A DNA stretch of 64,000 nucleotides from the NCBI GenBank assembly GCA_947471745.1, contig CANJKZ010001153.1, positions 596,001-660,000 on the forward strand. Reading direction: 5' to 3'. This document shows positions 1 through 10,789 of this stretch, piece by piece. Origin of the DNA: Closterium sp. Naga37s-1. Lineage: Eukaryota; Streptophyta; Zygnematophyceae; Desmidiales; Closteriaceae. Numbering within the stretch: the stretch's first letter is position 1; every line of letters starts with the position of its first letter. Both the position numbers and the translations under genes were made by a program. The notes beneath the pieces are model-generated. The model saw only the letters and a program-made list of their open reading frames with translations. It searched no databases and had not been told where the DNA came from.

Positions 1-68
1 CTGCGCACCTGTTGAAATTCTCTTCTCAACCCCCCACGCCCCACGCCCACCCTCTTGCACCTCCACAG

Positions 69-1053
69 GAGCGCAATGCATCAGAGCTGCGGCGGTTTGA
101 GAGCGAGAGGAAGCAGGAGTTTCTGGCCATGCTGGGAAATTTCGTGCAGGACCAGGTGCGTGCATGGGTGGCAGGACCAGGTGCGTGCATGGGTGGCAGG
201 ACCAGGTGCGTGCATGGGTGGCAGGACCAGGTGCGTGCATGGGTGGCAGGACCAGGTGCGTGCATGGGTGGCAGGACCAGGTGCGTGCATGGGTGGCAGG
301 ACCAGGTGCGTGCATGGGTGGCAGGACCAGGTGCGTGCATGGGTGGCAGGACCAGGTGCGTGCATGGGTGGCAGGACCAGGTGCGTGCATGGGTGGCAGG
401 ACCAGGTGCGTGCATGGGTGGCAGGACCAGGTGCGTGCATGGGTGGCAGGACCAGGTGCGTGCATGGGTGGCAGGACCAGGTGCGTGCATGGGTGGCAGG
501 ACCAGGTGCGTGTGTTGCATTCCTGTGTTGCTCTTCTTGGATTGTTGGGAGTTGAGAGTCGGGCGGAGTCGGGAGGAATTGGGAGGATTGGGGAGGAGTT
601 GGGAGGGAGTGAGGGGGGGGAGTCGGGTCTTGGGTGTCAGGGGTCGATTTTTGAGTCGACTCAAAAATCGAGTCGGGTCTTGGGTGTCAGGGGTCGATTT
701 TTTAGTCGACTCAAAAATGGAGTCGGGTGTTGGGTGTGAGGGGTGGATCTTCAGTTGCAAGATTTAACTGGATGCATCCCCGTTTCTCCATGCATACATG
801 CATACATCCATCCATCCATCCTTACACATTCACCCATCCAGGTGCTGTGTGCACAGAAGATGGCAGCAATATGGTCACCGGTGGGGAAGGATCAGTCGTT
901 GTGATATTTAAGCAGGTTAAATGCCCCCCGTTTCTCCATACATCCTTCCTTTTTATTCATCCATCCATCCATCCATCCCCGCAGGTGCTGTGTGCACAGA
1001 AGATGGCAGCAATATGGTCACCGGTGGGGGAGGATCGTCCATCTCAGTCCTGA
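69..1053 (+). CDS. Sorting-nexin-like protein, C-terminal exons (partial gene)
   Basis: Only the 3' end lies in the window. Exon 69-155 follows a CCACAG acceptor and encodes 29 residues ending FVQDQ. The last exon, 985-1053, reads VLCAQKMAAIWSPVGED and ends SQS-stop. Joined in phase 0 they resemble the final helix of the BAR domain of plant SNX1/SNX2-type sorting nexins (compare FV..QV.YAEK...W..V.E), which are retromer-linked proteins binding curved endosomal membranes. The terminal exon is present twice: a near-identical copy at 841-903 also has an AG acceptor and its own stop, giving a GKDQSL end instead of GEDRPSQS. Either could be used. The 5' part of the gene lies off the left edge. The family call rests on about 50 residues and is moderate; the exon structure is clearer. 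Confidence 0.5.
147..515 (+). repeat. 25-bp minisatellite spanning a splice donor
   Basis: About 14-15 nearly perfect 25-bp units start inside the exon end and run into the intron. Each unit repeats the exon's last bases and the donor (GGACCAG|GTGCGT). Because 25 is not a multiple of 3, the array stays open in several frames on both strands and produces spurious long ORFs; I do not regard these as genes. Confidence 0.9.
621..748. repeat. 50-bp tandem triplication with palindromes at both junctions
   Basis: Three copies start at about 621, 671 and 721. The first junction holds a perfect 26-bp palindrome (645-670) with core TTTTGAGTCGACTCAAAA. The second holds a one-arm-mutated version (about 695-719). 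The array lies in the intron before the sorting-nexin-like terminal exon. Confidence 0.85.
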
Positions 1054-2440
1054 TTGAACACCTTTGTTCAAGCCATTAGGCATGCTTGCTACTCGATAGT
1101 GCCGTGGGTGCCATATTTCCACCTACGTCGAAGACAGTTCAAACGGAAACTGTTAGTGCCACTTACAACCGGGTATCAGTGTGTGAAGTGAGACGATTTT
1201 CCAGGCACCATAAATATACTGCCAGCCATATGTTCGGCAGTTAAAACGGAAAATGCTGTTGTTGGATACAGGTATCAATCAGTCGTATTACAGAGACTGT
1301 ATTACAAGGACTTGGTAACGCTTGGTGCTGTGCGGTGATGTGCTGTGTTGGTGAGTGTAGAAAAAAACAAGTTGGTAACACTGGACCAAGTTGCGCCTCA
1401 CTAGGCTATGCAGTGGTGTGGTGTGGTACGGTATGTGGTGTGCCCTTCATTGGGCTGAAGGGTGTTGGTGCCTGACCTAGCTATACTAGGGTTCCCCAAC
1501 CAACCATGATTCTTGTTTAGGTGATTGCATGGCAGGCTTAGTGTGTGCCGTTATAGAGCACAGCTATTCACATACCGGTAGCGCAAAACTGTTTGGGAAT
1601 AGCACGATCTGTATACTAGAAGATACGGTACCTAAAGGATGCTGCGTGATAAGCAATTTACTACGATTCACACACCCCATGCAGCATGCCAGTGGCAGTG
1701 ATCCAAACGACAAGACTGTTGCTGGATGGAAACAAGGCAGTATATCGTGGACTGGTGTCCCATACACTCCCCCCCACCCCTCCCAACCCCCCATTCCCCC
1801 CCCCCTCACCTCTCCCGACCCCCTCTTCTCCCCTCCCACCTCTCCCAGCACCCCCCTATCTCCCACCCCCACCTCTCCCACTCCTTCCCCGCCCCCCGTC
1901 GAGCTTGGGAGAAGGCACGCTGGACTGATGCCACGTGTGTGTCATAAATGATAAAAGCTCCACTTCTTCACATGCGGGGCTCATGTCATCTGTACACCCT
2001 AATGGGGCCATGGAAGGAAGAGGAGGGGCATAGGAAAGGGAGGATGGTGTGGATGGATGCATGGTCTCAGCCCAACAGTGGCTTTTGAGGCGCCTCAAAA
2101 GGGGCACAGGGAAGGGATGGTGTGGATGGATGCATGGTCTCAGCCCAACAGTGCGGAATGCGTGTGGTGGGGGCAATGCGTGTAGTGGACGGGCCAGAGA
2201 GAAGAAGTGTGGGCATGAGCAGTGTGCGCTGCTGGCTTTTGAGTCGACTCCCCTCCCAGTGTGGGCAGAGTCGACTCCCCTCCCAGTGTGGGCAGAAGTA
2301 GGCATGAGCAGTGTGCGCTGTTGGTGTTGGCAACCCCTCGTCCCTTACTCTCCTTACAGGTAACCCTCACTATCCATCATCCTCCACCCACTTCTCACCC
2401 TTTCCTCCCCTCCCATCCTCCTATCCCCTCACCACCCATT
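1054..2440. other. Non-coding region between convergent genes
   Basis: No supported gene. It holds a C-rich tract (about 1765-1905) and two duplication pairs. About 2042-2080 is repeated at 2115-2153 around the palindrome 2082-2101 (TTTTGAGGCGCCTCAAAA). About 2213-2232 is repeated at 2302-2321 around two partial TTTTGAGTCGAC-type motifs. Confidence 0.6.
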
Positions 2441-2449
2441 CTACCCCTG

Positions 2450-2640
2450 AATCGTAGTGCACAGCAGCCTCGCCCCCCCTTGGTTGAATTTTGAGTCGAC
2501 TCAAAGTCCCCTCCCATCCTCCTATCCACTCACCCCTATCCCCACTCACCGCCCATCAGTGTGCTTCTCCCCCTGAATGGAAATACACAGCTGCCTCGCC
2601 CCCCCGGTATTTGGTAACCGCTCTTCCCTTACTCTCGTTA
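2450..2640 (-). repeat. Duplicated 3' ends of the UPF0047 last exon
   Basis: Two degraded copies (about 2455-2490 and 2555-2640) of the terminal exon of the neighbouring gene, including the GGAR(Q/L)LC segment. They lie downstream of the intact exon in transcription order. A TTTTGAGTCGACTCAAA palindrome at about 2488-2505 separates them. Confidence 0.7.
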
Positions 2641-2692
2641 CGGGTTCCTCCACTCCCCTCCCATCCTCCTATCCACTCACCCCTATCCCCAC

Positions 2693-4890
2693 TCACCGCC
2701 CATCAGCGCGCTTCTCCCCATGAATGGTAACACACAGCTGCCTCGCCCCCCCGTAATTGCGATGCTCGTTCATATAGATGCCCTGCCGTGTTGAGTTACA
2801 ATCAGGAAAAAAGTGGTTCAACGGGAGGAGGGGCAGAGTGACACACAGAAGTTGCCTTGCCTCCCTCTAGTTGCGGTGCTCGTTCATATAGATGCCCTGC
2901 CGTGTTGCATTGGGATGATGCAGAAAGTGGTTCAGCAAGCAGGGTAACGTAGTTACCACACTTGCAGATGCACTTTAACGAGATGGATTGAAGATTGAAA
3001 AGAAGCATGTTTGCACATGTACCATGCCATGCTACTCATGCCATGCTACTCATGCCTGCCTGTAACGAGTGCAGGAAACGCACCTGCCATGTGCCGAGCT
3101 TGAAGCGACCAGACATGATGGGGACGGTGAGCGAGCAGCCCATTAGAGAAGACTTCACGTGGGCTGTGGGTGCGGTGGGGTGGGGTGGGGTGGGGTGGGG
3201 AAGAAGAAATGGGCGGTGGCAGCAAGGTGAATGGTAGCACGAGGGCATGATGGGGATGGTGAAGGAGCAGCCCACAAGCTAGGACTTGACATGGGCTGCA
3301 GGGATAGGCAGAAGAAGAACAGGCAGCAAGAGTGGTGACGGCAAGGGAGTGGCAGCATGAATGATAGCAACAACCACAGGAGCACAACAGCATTGAGGTG
3401 ATTTTTAGGCGCCCTAAATATCACCTGGTTGTAAGGACCACACGAGCCCAACAGCAAAAGGGGATGGTGAGGGTAAAAGAAGAACGGGGACAGGGGAGGC
3501 GGAAGAAGGGGGGAGGATGAACTGCCGTGGGAGAGGGGGAGGAGGGATTCACCTAGCATGTCGTCATATCCCTCTTCTAAGTGGCTGTAATGGTTGCCCT
3601 CCGGTGCAATGGGTGTGTGTGGTGACCCGCGGTGCAATGCGATTGAGGGCAACAGCATCAGGTGCAACGGGGGTGCAAAGGGGGTGGGAGAGGAGGATGA
3701 ACTCACCAGGCATGTCGTCATTACCCTCGTCCAGGTGGCAGTAATGGTTGACCTCCAGTGCAATGCGGTTGAGAGGGAGGGGAAGAGGAACGCACCTGGC
3801 ATGTCATCATAACCCTCATCTAAGTGGCGGTAATGGTTGCCCTCCGGTGCAATGCGGTTGAGAGCGTCCTCCATGTCCAGAGGCACGTCTGGGCTTGCGT
3901 TCTCGTTGATGGTCAGGCTGGCGGAGGTGTGCAGCACTGGGGGGTGGGGTGGGTTAAGATGGGGTGAGATGGGATGGGAGGGAGAGGAGGGGACGGTGCA
4001 AGGGAAGGAGGCAGGTGTGAGTGTTTAGAGAGGGAGGAGAGTTGCGAGCTTCTGGACTGGCGTTCTCGTTTATGGTGAGACTGGCTTATGTGTGCAGCAC
4101 TGGGGGGTGGGATGGGTTTGATGGAGGGGAGGGGAGTAGGGGACAGGTTGAGGGGTGGAGGGGTGGACGGGTGGTGGGGTGGAGGGGTGGAGGGGGGAGT
4201 TGGATACAAATTGATACAAGAAAGGCTCACCGATATTTTTCTAAGAAATTTATAGACTTTGAAACCGGCTCACCAAAGATATTTGCAATGCCGACGCGGA
4301 ACTCAGTGATCTCTGGCACGGCCCGCATGATCTGCGACGTGATGATGTGGCAGCCTCTGATTGGCGCGGGTATGGAGGCATGGGGGTGGAAGTGGGGAGG
4401 TAAGGGAGAGAGCAGTGGATGGGGGTGAGGCGGAGGGGAGAGGAAGGGGGAGGAGGAGGGGGAAGGGGAGTGAGGGAGACATTGGAAAGGAGGCCTCGTG
4501 CTGAATGTGTCAATCAATTAAAATCTATACTAGGTCCCATGCATGTCGCCTGGGAGGCGGAATGCAGAATGCGTTTCGCCACGTGTACCGTTTGTAAGGC
4601 GGCAGCTCGATCGTCTTCTGGAACCACACCGTCGTCCCCGCCGCTTCCGCCGCCGCAGTTGCCTGGGAGGCGGAAGAAGCGGAAGCGGCGGAAGAGGCGG
4701 GGGGGAAAGAGGAGCCGAAGAGCGATGCGGAAACCCGGGTGTGGCGGGGGTGATTGCGGCGATCGCGGATTCTCAGCGGCGCGGGTGGTGAAAATGCGGA
4801 GGCAGGGGCAAACGCGGAGAGGTGGGAGATCCGCGCAGCATCCGCGGCGATGGAATGAGTCGCGCCGAGTGCAACGGCGAGTGAAGCCAT
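2693..4890 (-). CDS. YjbQ/UPF0047 family protein (putative secondary thiamine-phosphate synthase-like), plastid-type leader
   Basis: Five exons on the minus strand: 4890-4589, 4356-4274, 3936-3796, 3163-3084, 2782-2693; all phases join, giving 231 residues. Exon 1 encodes an Ala/Ser/Arg-rich leader typical of an organellar transit peptide (about residues 1-80), then the family start (TTVWFQKTIELPP). The core follows with family hallmarks: GCHIITSQI, VLHTSASLTINENA, DDMPAHVKSSLMGCSLTVPI, GRFKLGTWQ, GIYMNEHRN. The His/Glu positions fit the small trimeric metal-binding UPF0047 fold. The thiamine-related activity is known only for some bacterial members, so substrate is uncertain. Fragmentary copies of exons 3, 4 and 5 lie in the introns (4060-4106, 3690-3755, 3540-3605, 3230-3305, 2860-2905), several with stop codons. 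The gene is divergent from the folate gene at 5247. Confidence 0.85.
3396..3426. repeat. Near-palindrome at an intronic duplication junction
   Basis: A variant palindrome with a TTTTTAGGCGCCCTAAA-like core inside intron 3 of the UPF0047 gene. Similar 30-40-bp sequences rich in ACCACA..AGCACAACAGCA lie on both sides (about 3363-3395 and 3427-3460). Confidence 0.6.
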
Positions 4891-5246
4891 GATGTGGCGG
4901 CAAGAGAACGCGAGATATACTGGAGAGAGGCACTACTTGTTCTCCACTCGTGCGTGGCGAGACACGAGAAACAGAATCAACGGAAAACGGCAGCTTTATT
5001 TAGAATTCCGAAAACAGGATTGCAGCAAATGCAGCGGGAGGAACCTTGCTGGAGATGTGCGGTTGAATGCGATTCGTTTGGAATCACAGAAGCATGAAAT
5101 TGCGAGTACATTTGTGTTTCCCAACATTAAAAACAATGGATCCTGAGCAATGTCGAAAAATACAATATCAATAAAAGCAGTAACTTTTGGACTTTCAACT
5201 ACATCATCGCGCGTTCTTAGGTGCCTCCAGAAGCGTCGCATCGCGC
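4891..5246. promoter_or_regulatory. Short shared region between divergent start codons
   Basis: Only 356 bp separate the ATG of the minus-strand UPF0047 gene from the ATG of the plus-strand folate gene. The interval must hold both 5' UTRs and promoters, so it is probably a bidirectional promoter. I recognise no TATA box or specific factor site with confidence. Confidence 0.5.
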
Positions 5247-6627
5247 ATGGTGCCTCCGGGAATTGCCGTCGCAGCTGCTGCTGCTCGGCGCGCTTCGCCG
5301 CTCGTCGTCGCCCTAATTCCCAGTCGTCCGCTCCTCGGTTCCCTTGGTCCGCTTGCCCCCCGTCTATCCTCGCCGTTCCAGGATTCCCGATCAACTTCCA
5401 GCCTAAACACCTTCACCACATTTCCTTCGACTAGAACCTCGTTACAGTCCCGCTCGTTACACTCTCGCGCGTGCATGGCGCCTCCCGAGTCGCTGATCTC
5501 CACTGAAGCCGCCGCCATCGGCGGAGACGGCGGAGATTCCGAGTCGTGCGCGATTTCATGGGGCCACCCGGAGCGGCTCGACCTGGCGATGGGATCGCTG
5601 GTGGACGAAAAAACGCGGCTCCGCAAGGACGTGAAGAAGGTGCTTCGAGGATTGACGGAGGAGCAACGCGCGGCTGAAGGTAAACCTCCCTCACCCTCCC
5701 CCTTCCCGCCAACAACCCTCCCCAACCCCACTCCAGCCCTTTCCACCGCACTTATTCTTGCGCCCTGTCCCCCCAACTCCCCTGCTCCTGAGCTCCCTTG
5801 CCCCAATTCTGCCTACATCAATCCCCCGTATTTTCCCTGCACTACCTCTCCCCTTCCCTCCTCCCTCCCTCTCTCCCCATCTCCCCTCCTTCCCTCCTCC
5901 CTCCCTCTCTCCCCATCTCCCCTCCTTCCCTCCTTCTCCCTCTCTCCCCATCTCCCCTCCTTTCCTCCTCCCTCCCTCTCTCCCCATCTCCCCTCCTTCC
6001 CTCCTCCCTCCCTCTCTCCCCATCTCCCCTCCTTCCCTCCTCCCTCCCTCTCTCCCCATCTCCCTCCTTCCCTCCTTCCTCCCTCGACCACCCTTTATCT
6101 TCCTGATCTCGCTTCGGCGCAGACGTGGCAGTGCAGCGCCACGTGGTGCAAGCTGATTGGTTCAGATCCGCGCAGCGCGTGGGTGCTTACATCAGCTGCC
6201 GGAAATTAAGGGAGGTGGAGACTGCTGACGTCATCAGCGACCTGCTGGGGAGAGGAGGTGAGATTGGATGAGACTTGATGGAAATTCTAGAAATTTCTAA
6301 CCCCAGTTAGCCTCGAAGGTTATGGGAATTTCGCAGAAGCATACGGTGGTTTTGAGTCTAGTTCTCAGAAGATTATGGTGGTTCTGGGCAGGGCAATATG
6401 TCCCCACCTCTCCTCTCCCTTTCCCTCTCATTTTTTCTCCAACCCCCCCTCGTTTGCATCCCTCCGCCCCTCCCTTTTCCTGGTTTGCTTGCCGCACAGC
6501 CAGTGTGTTTGTGCCACGTGTCATGGACAGCGAGAGCCACATGGTGATGCTGAAAATCAACACTGTGGAGGTGGTGGGGGAAGGGCGGGGAGAGTTGGTT
6601 GGGAAGGGGGAGAACGAGCAGGAGCAA

Positions 6628-6670
<43 letters not shown>

Positions 6671-8611
6671 CAGCAGCAGAAGGGGACTTGGCGCGCAATG
6701 GGATGGGGATATTGGAGCCCACCCTGACCCTCACAGATGGACGGCCTCGATCCAACGGTGAGCTCATCTCCTGCACAGATGAACCCTTTACATTTCGCTC
6801 ACTGTGCCCTCTGTGCCTTCACGCAAGGTAACCTGTTCCACCCAAGTCTTATTGCCGTTTCCCTTTTGAAGCGCCGCAAAAATCTGTGATCTGCTTTCAC
6901 ATACAGGAACCTGTGATCTGATCTTACTGCCGTCTCCCTTCCACGTCCCGTCTATTCCCATCTACAGTGTACAGTGAACAGCAGCCATTGGATTTGATTC
7001 TTGTGCCGGGATTGGCGTTTGATTGCAGTGGTGGGAGGCTGGGGCGAGGAGGAGGGTAAGTCACCCCCTTCCGCCCCCTCCCGTCCTCCCCCTGCCTCGT
7101 CTTCCTTCCCCCTCACACCTCCACCTCTTAATCCCCAAACCCCCTTCCTATTCCGATCCTTTTCCAGGGCGCCTTTCCGCTTCTCCTGTCGTTTTCAATG
7201 CTGCTCTGGTTTGATTCTGCCTCCTCTCCCCTCCCCGTTACTCCTAGCACCCCTTCCTTCCTTACCTGTGCTCGTTGGTTTGAGTCAGCTCAAAAACGTT
7301 CTGCCTCCTCTCTCCATCTCTTCTCGACTCGACTAAAAAATCAAAACGCTACTCTCCCAATCTTCAACACCCGTTCCTTCCTTCGCTGTGCATTTGTCTC
7401 CCACCATCCCCCTTATTGCACGCCTCGCCAAAAGGTACTACGACGTGTTTCTCTCGCAGTACTTGGTGCATGCCCAGGCCAAGCAGTGGAAGCAGCCGCT
7501 CATAGGTGCGCCCCTGCTTCCTCTTAGCGTTGTTTTGAGGGGCTTAAATCAAGAATAGGTGCGCCCCTGCTTCCTCTTAGCGTTGTTTTGAGGGGCTTAA
7601 ATCAAGAATAGGTGCGCCCCTGCTTCCTCTTAGCGTTGTTTTGAGGGGCTTAAATCAAGAATAGGTGCGCCCCTGCTTCCTCTTAGCGTTGTTTTGAGGG
7701 GCTTAAATCAAGAATAGGTGCGCCCCTGCTTCCTCTTAGCGTTGTTTTGAGGGGCTTAAATCAAGAATAGGTGTGCCCCTGCTTCCTCTTAGCGTTGTTT
7801 TGAGGGGCTTAAATCAAGAAAAGGTGCGCCCCTGCTTCCTCTTAGCGTTGTTTTGAGGGGCTTAAATCAAGAATAGGTGCGCCCCTGCTTCCTTAACGTT
7901 GTTTTGAGGGGCTTAAATCAAGAATAGGTGCGCCCCTGCTTCCTTAGCGTTGTTTTGAGGGGCCTCACATCAACCATAGTTATGCTCGTTCGCAGTACTC
8001 AACACATGCCCAGGCCAGGCAGTGAAAACAGCCGCTCATATGTACCCTCCGGTTTCTGCTCAAATCTCGCAGTACAATTTGTCATGTCACCTTTTGAGGC
8101 GCCTCAAAAGGTATCCTCCCATTTCCTCTCGAATCTCGCAATACAATATGCCATGTCACCTTTGAGTGTCACTCATATGTGTGGCTCTCTTGCCAGCAAC
8201 TAACCGCATTGGACTCCCATTCACCTATTGCCATCACTGCATAGCACTGGCATACAAGGCTCAGATTATCCCCCTTGTCTCTCCCCCTTACCCACCCAAA
8301 CACCCTCCTTAATCCTCCCCTCCTTTCGTCCCTCCTCTTCCCCACGAGCCGCCACCACAGTGGCATTGACCAAAAAGGCTCAGATTCTCTCCCTCCCCAT
8401 GTCCCCAGGTCCCCATGTCCTTAGATTTTTCCTTGAATTCACCACATTAGACCGCAGCTAACCATCTTCAACTCTCCATTCCCCCATTGTCACCACCTCA
8501 GTGGCTTTGGCCTACAAGGCGCAGATCCTCTCCTCGCCGCTGCCCATGGAAACTTCTGATGTCCCCGTTAGTGGCATCGTGTGCGCTGACGGCTTCCTTG
8601 CACTGCATTGA
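5247..8611 (+). CDS. MTHFS: 5-formyltetrahydrofolate cyclo-ligase (5,10-methenyltetrahydrofolate synthetase), organellar
   Basis: Six exons, 5247-5679, 6123-6257, 6500-6757, 6968-7055, 7435-7505, 8502-8611, join in frame to 364 residues. The enzyme uses ATP to convert 5-formyl-THF to 5,10-methenyl-THF. Visible motifs are LRKDVKKVLRGL (N-terminal helix), a YISCRKLREVET strand, VFVPRVMDSESHMVMLKI, NGMGILEPT, and the signature LILVPGLAFDCSGGRLGRGGG followed by YYDVFLSQY, then VPVSGIVCADGFL at the C-terminus. The first ~95 residues are Ala/Arg/Ser-rich, fitting a mitochondrial transit peptide. I chose the ATG at 5247 because no ATG lies upstream in frame. An insertion in exon 3 encodes a polyalanine run (GCA repeats, about 6631-6680) absent from typical family members. 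Introns 5 and 6 carry partial copies of exons 5 and 6. Confidence 0.9.
5850..6075 (+). repeat. Pyrimidine-rich ~33-36-bp tandem repeat in an intron
   Basis: About six units made of CCCTCTCTCCCCATCTCCCC and CTCCTTCCCTCC blocks in intron 1 of the folate gene, shortly before its acceptor. It could act as an extended polypyrimidine tract, but no coding role is supported. Confidence 0.8.
7505..7970 (+). repeat. 53-bp minisatellite beginning at a splice donor
   Basis: About nine units begin exactly at the exon 5 end of the folate gene (ATAG|GTGCGCC). Every unit therefore restates a donor-like site before a common block ending CTTAAATCAAGAATA. The last two units are slightly shorter. A partial copy of exon 5 itself with a stop (about 7988-8042) follows. 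Confidence 0.9.
8041..8160. repeat. 50-bp duplication bridged by a perfect 24-bp palindrome
   Basis: 8041-8090 and 8111-8160 are diverged copies that both end in CATGTCAC. Between them is a perfect palindrome (8089-8112) with core CTTTTGAGGCGCCTCAAAAG. It lies in intron 5 of the folate gene. Confidence 0.85.
8230..8415 (+). repeat. Upstream partial copies of folate-gene exon 6
   Basis: Two fragments (about 8236-8275 and 8355-8410) repeat the acceptor side of exon 6 (CAGTGGC.TTG.CC..CAAGGC.CAGAT) and then diverge. The intact exon starts at 8502. Confidence 0.75.
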
Positions 8612-9036
8612 ACCGCAGTTAACCGCACGATGAAAGGTATGCTAGTCGTGCCGCAAGCACGTACGAGTCTGTCCTGCTTGTATCGTATCCGTGTCATCGA
8701 AGCTTTGTGTGCTGACAAGTTGTGCAACGCGCCGCTAAACCACATTAAACTACATACGGTACCTCCAGACCTCACATTGAACAATTGAAGTTGATACTTA
8801 ATAAAAAACTAGCAATCATGGTGTAGCTATGGATTGGGTTATTCTGAATTCACTTGACCAACATTTGTTCATTTTCCAAGGAGAAATACAAACCGTCAAG
8901 CCCGCAAGCCCACAAGCCAAGCCCGCAAGCCAAGCCCGCAAGCCAAGCCCACAAGCCCAGCCCGCACCCACGCTACCAAAACAGTGCGTGCTGGGAGCGT
9001 AAACCACAATAGACCACATTAAACTACGGTACATGA
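8612..9036. other. Intergenic tract with a short CAAGCC tandem repeat
   Basis: No gene seen. 8896-8970 repeats AAGCCCGCAAGCC-like units. Two related copies of an ACCACATTAAACTAC segment (about 8739-8753 and 9011-9025) show that this flank was duplicated before the hAT element inserted in one copy. Confidence 0.55.
9029..9036. repeat. hAT target-site duplication, left copy (TACATGAC)
   Basis: Identical to 20171-20178 immediately beyond the other end of the element; 8 bp is the expected hAT length. Confidence 0.9.
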
Positions 9037-10555
9037 CCAGGGCCCAAAATAGGTTTTAGCTCACTCTTTCAAATCAGGGTGGCATCCCCTCCGTACCCTG
9101 ACTGGTAGGGTAAAGTTTCTCGTACACTGATTTTAGCAGCCTAAAAGTTTTGGTACACTGATTTTGGCAGGATAATATATGTCGTACACTGTTTCCTTCC
9201 TAAGCATAAGATTGTACTACTACAACAATTACTTAGTTATCACTAAAGTGTTCTGCACTGCACCTACAAGCTTTACTACCAACCAAGTTAAATAAAGGGC
9301 CCTACAGAAGACACTAGTCAATCAACATCTGCTGCACTAGCAACTGCCTCGTCTGCAAACTGCTTAGTGCTGCTGGCCTTCATGCCGGAGAAGTCTTTGG
9401 TGGATCGCCTGAGCTTCTCCCCGCGGAATATGGCGACCACCTCATACCAGTCAATGTCGTACTGCAGGAGGGAGCACCGCATCAGGTGCTCAAGGCTTGT
9501 GTCGCCGAGGCTGCCGCGGTCCCACGTCCCATATTGCTGAAGCCGCGCTCACATTCAACCGTGCTCAGTGGTAGCACGGCGACAGACTGCCACATCCGGA
9601 CGATGTTGGGGAACGACGCACGCCACGCCTCGTCGCGCAGCATGTTCCCCAGCGCCTGATGAAACTCCTCGCCGTTGTGCTGGGAGAACATGGTCGAGGT
9701 AAACATCCAGAGCTCCTGGCCGGCACGCTTGTAGTCGAACCCTGGTAGTGTGGAAGGGGATGATCATTGGCAGACGCTCATACGTACGGGTAGGATTGGG
9801 AGGCATTAGTCCACAATACAGGGCCGGGTGATGAGTAGCAACAAGCGCGATGGGAAACAAGCTGGTGCAAAGCTGTTTACGCAAGTCAATCACTAATACC
9901 CGCCCCATCTAACAAACACGCTTACCAGGCAGCTTGTGGTTGTACAGCTTGTGGAGCTGGCCAAGCCACTTCCTGAAGGACTCCAGCCGCTGGGTGTCGT
10001 CGGCCACATACGACGCCGTACGAAACAGCTTGGTGCCTTCGAGGAGGTTGAGGTCGCGCATGCGCCACTCCAGCTCCGCGTCCACTTTGCGGATGAACTT
10101 GAGCGAAAGCTCGAAGCACGCGGTTACATCACTGTCTGTCTCATGGCCTGGCAGGGGGCGTTCGTGCAGGGTGAATTCGAAGGAGACGGCGTTGCCGTCC
10201 GCGTCCACGCCTTCCGCTTTCATCTGTCGCTTATCCATCTTCTGGTGAGCCTTGATGAAGTCAGGCAGCTGCATCTTCTCTCCGCTGCCAAAAAAGTGAC
10301 CAGGGGACCTGTCGAAGTAGCGCGTCTTCAGGCGCATCCGCGTCTGTTGTACAAGGTGCGCCACGAGGGTGACGTCCACCTGCACACACATAAGACATGC
10401 GGTCAGAAAGAGCATTGTAGGCGTGCGTGTAAGTACAACTGTGCTTGTCAGTTGGTTACCTGACGTTGCTGAAAGCGCAGATTGAGCTGGTTGAGCTCCC
10501 AGAGCACATCCGCGAGGAAGCGGATGAGCCAGTGGAACTTGAACGAGGTGACTAC

Positions 10556-10690
10556 TGTCAGAACATTATATAGCTTATGCTGTTGTGTAGGCTATAGTGG
10601 GGTATCCCATAGGGGGTACAACCCAATTAGGGTTTCCTATATGTACTCACTTCAGTCATAGTTCATCCATTTCACGTTCTTCTTTCCACA
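10556..10690 (+). repeat. Left LTR of the copia element
   Basis: 135 bp, starts TG and ends CA, identical by eye to 17733-17867. Unusually short for a plant copia LTR. A CATTATATAGC stretch near its start could serve as a TATA box. Confidence 0.95.
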
Positions 10691-10706
10691 TGGAATCAGA
10701 GCAGGT
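10691..10706 (+). promoter_or_regulatory. Primer-binding site
   Basis: TGGAATCAGAGCAGGT directly after the left LTR closely resembles the TGGTATCAGAGC motif that pairs with initiator tRNA-Met in plant copia elements. Confidence 0.75.
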
Positions 10707-10789
10707 CCCCTCCTAGGGACTGTTTCTAGGGCCCACCGAAGCGCGCCCCGAGGCGCGCTTTCCTTTTTTTTTAGCGACCCTCCGTGTCG

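Noticed and set aside
12..767. Long overlapping ORFs on both strands over the 25-bp array
   Set aside because: The period is not a multiple of 3 and the unit lacks stops, so frames stay open mechanically; only the exon at 69-155 has family support.
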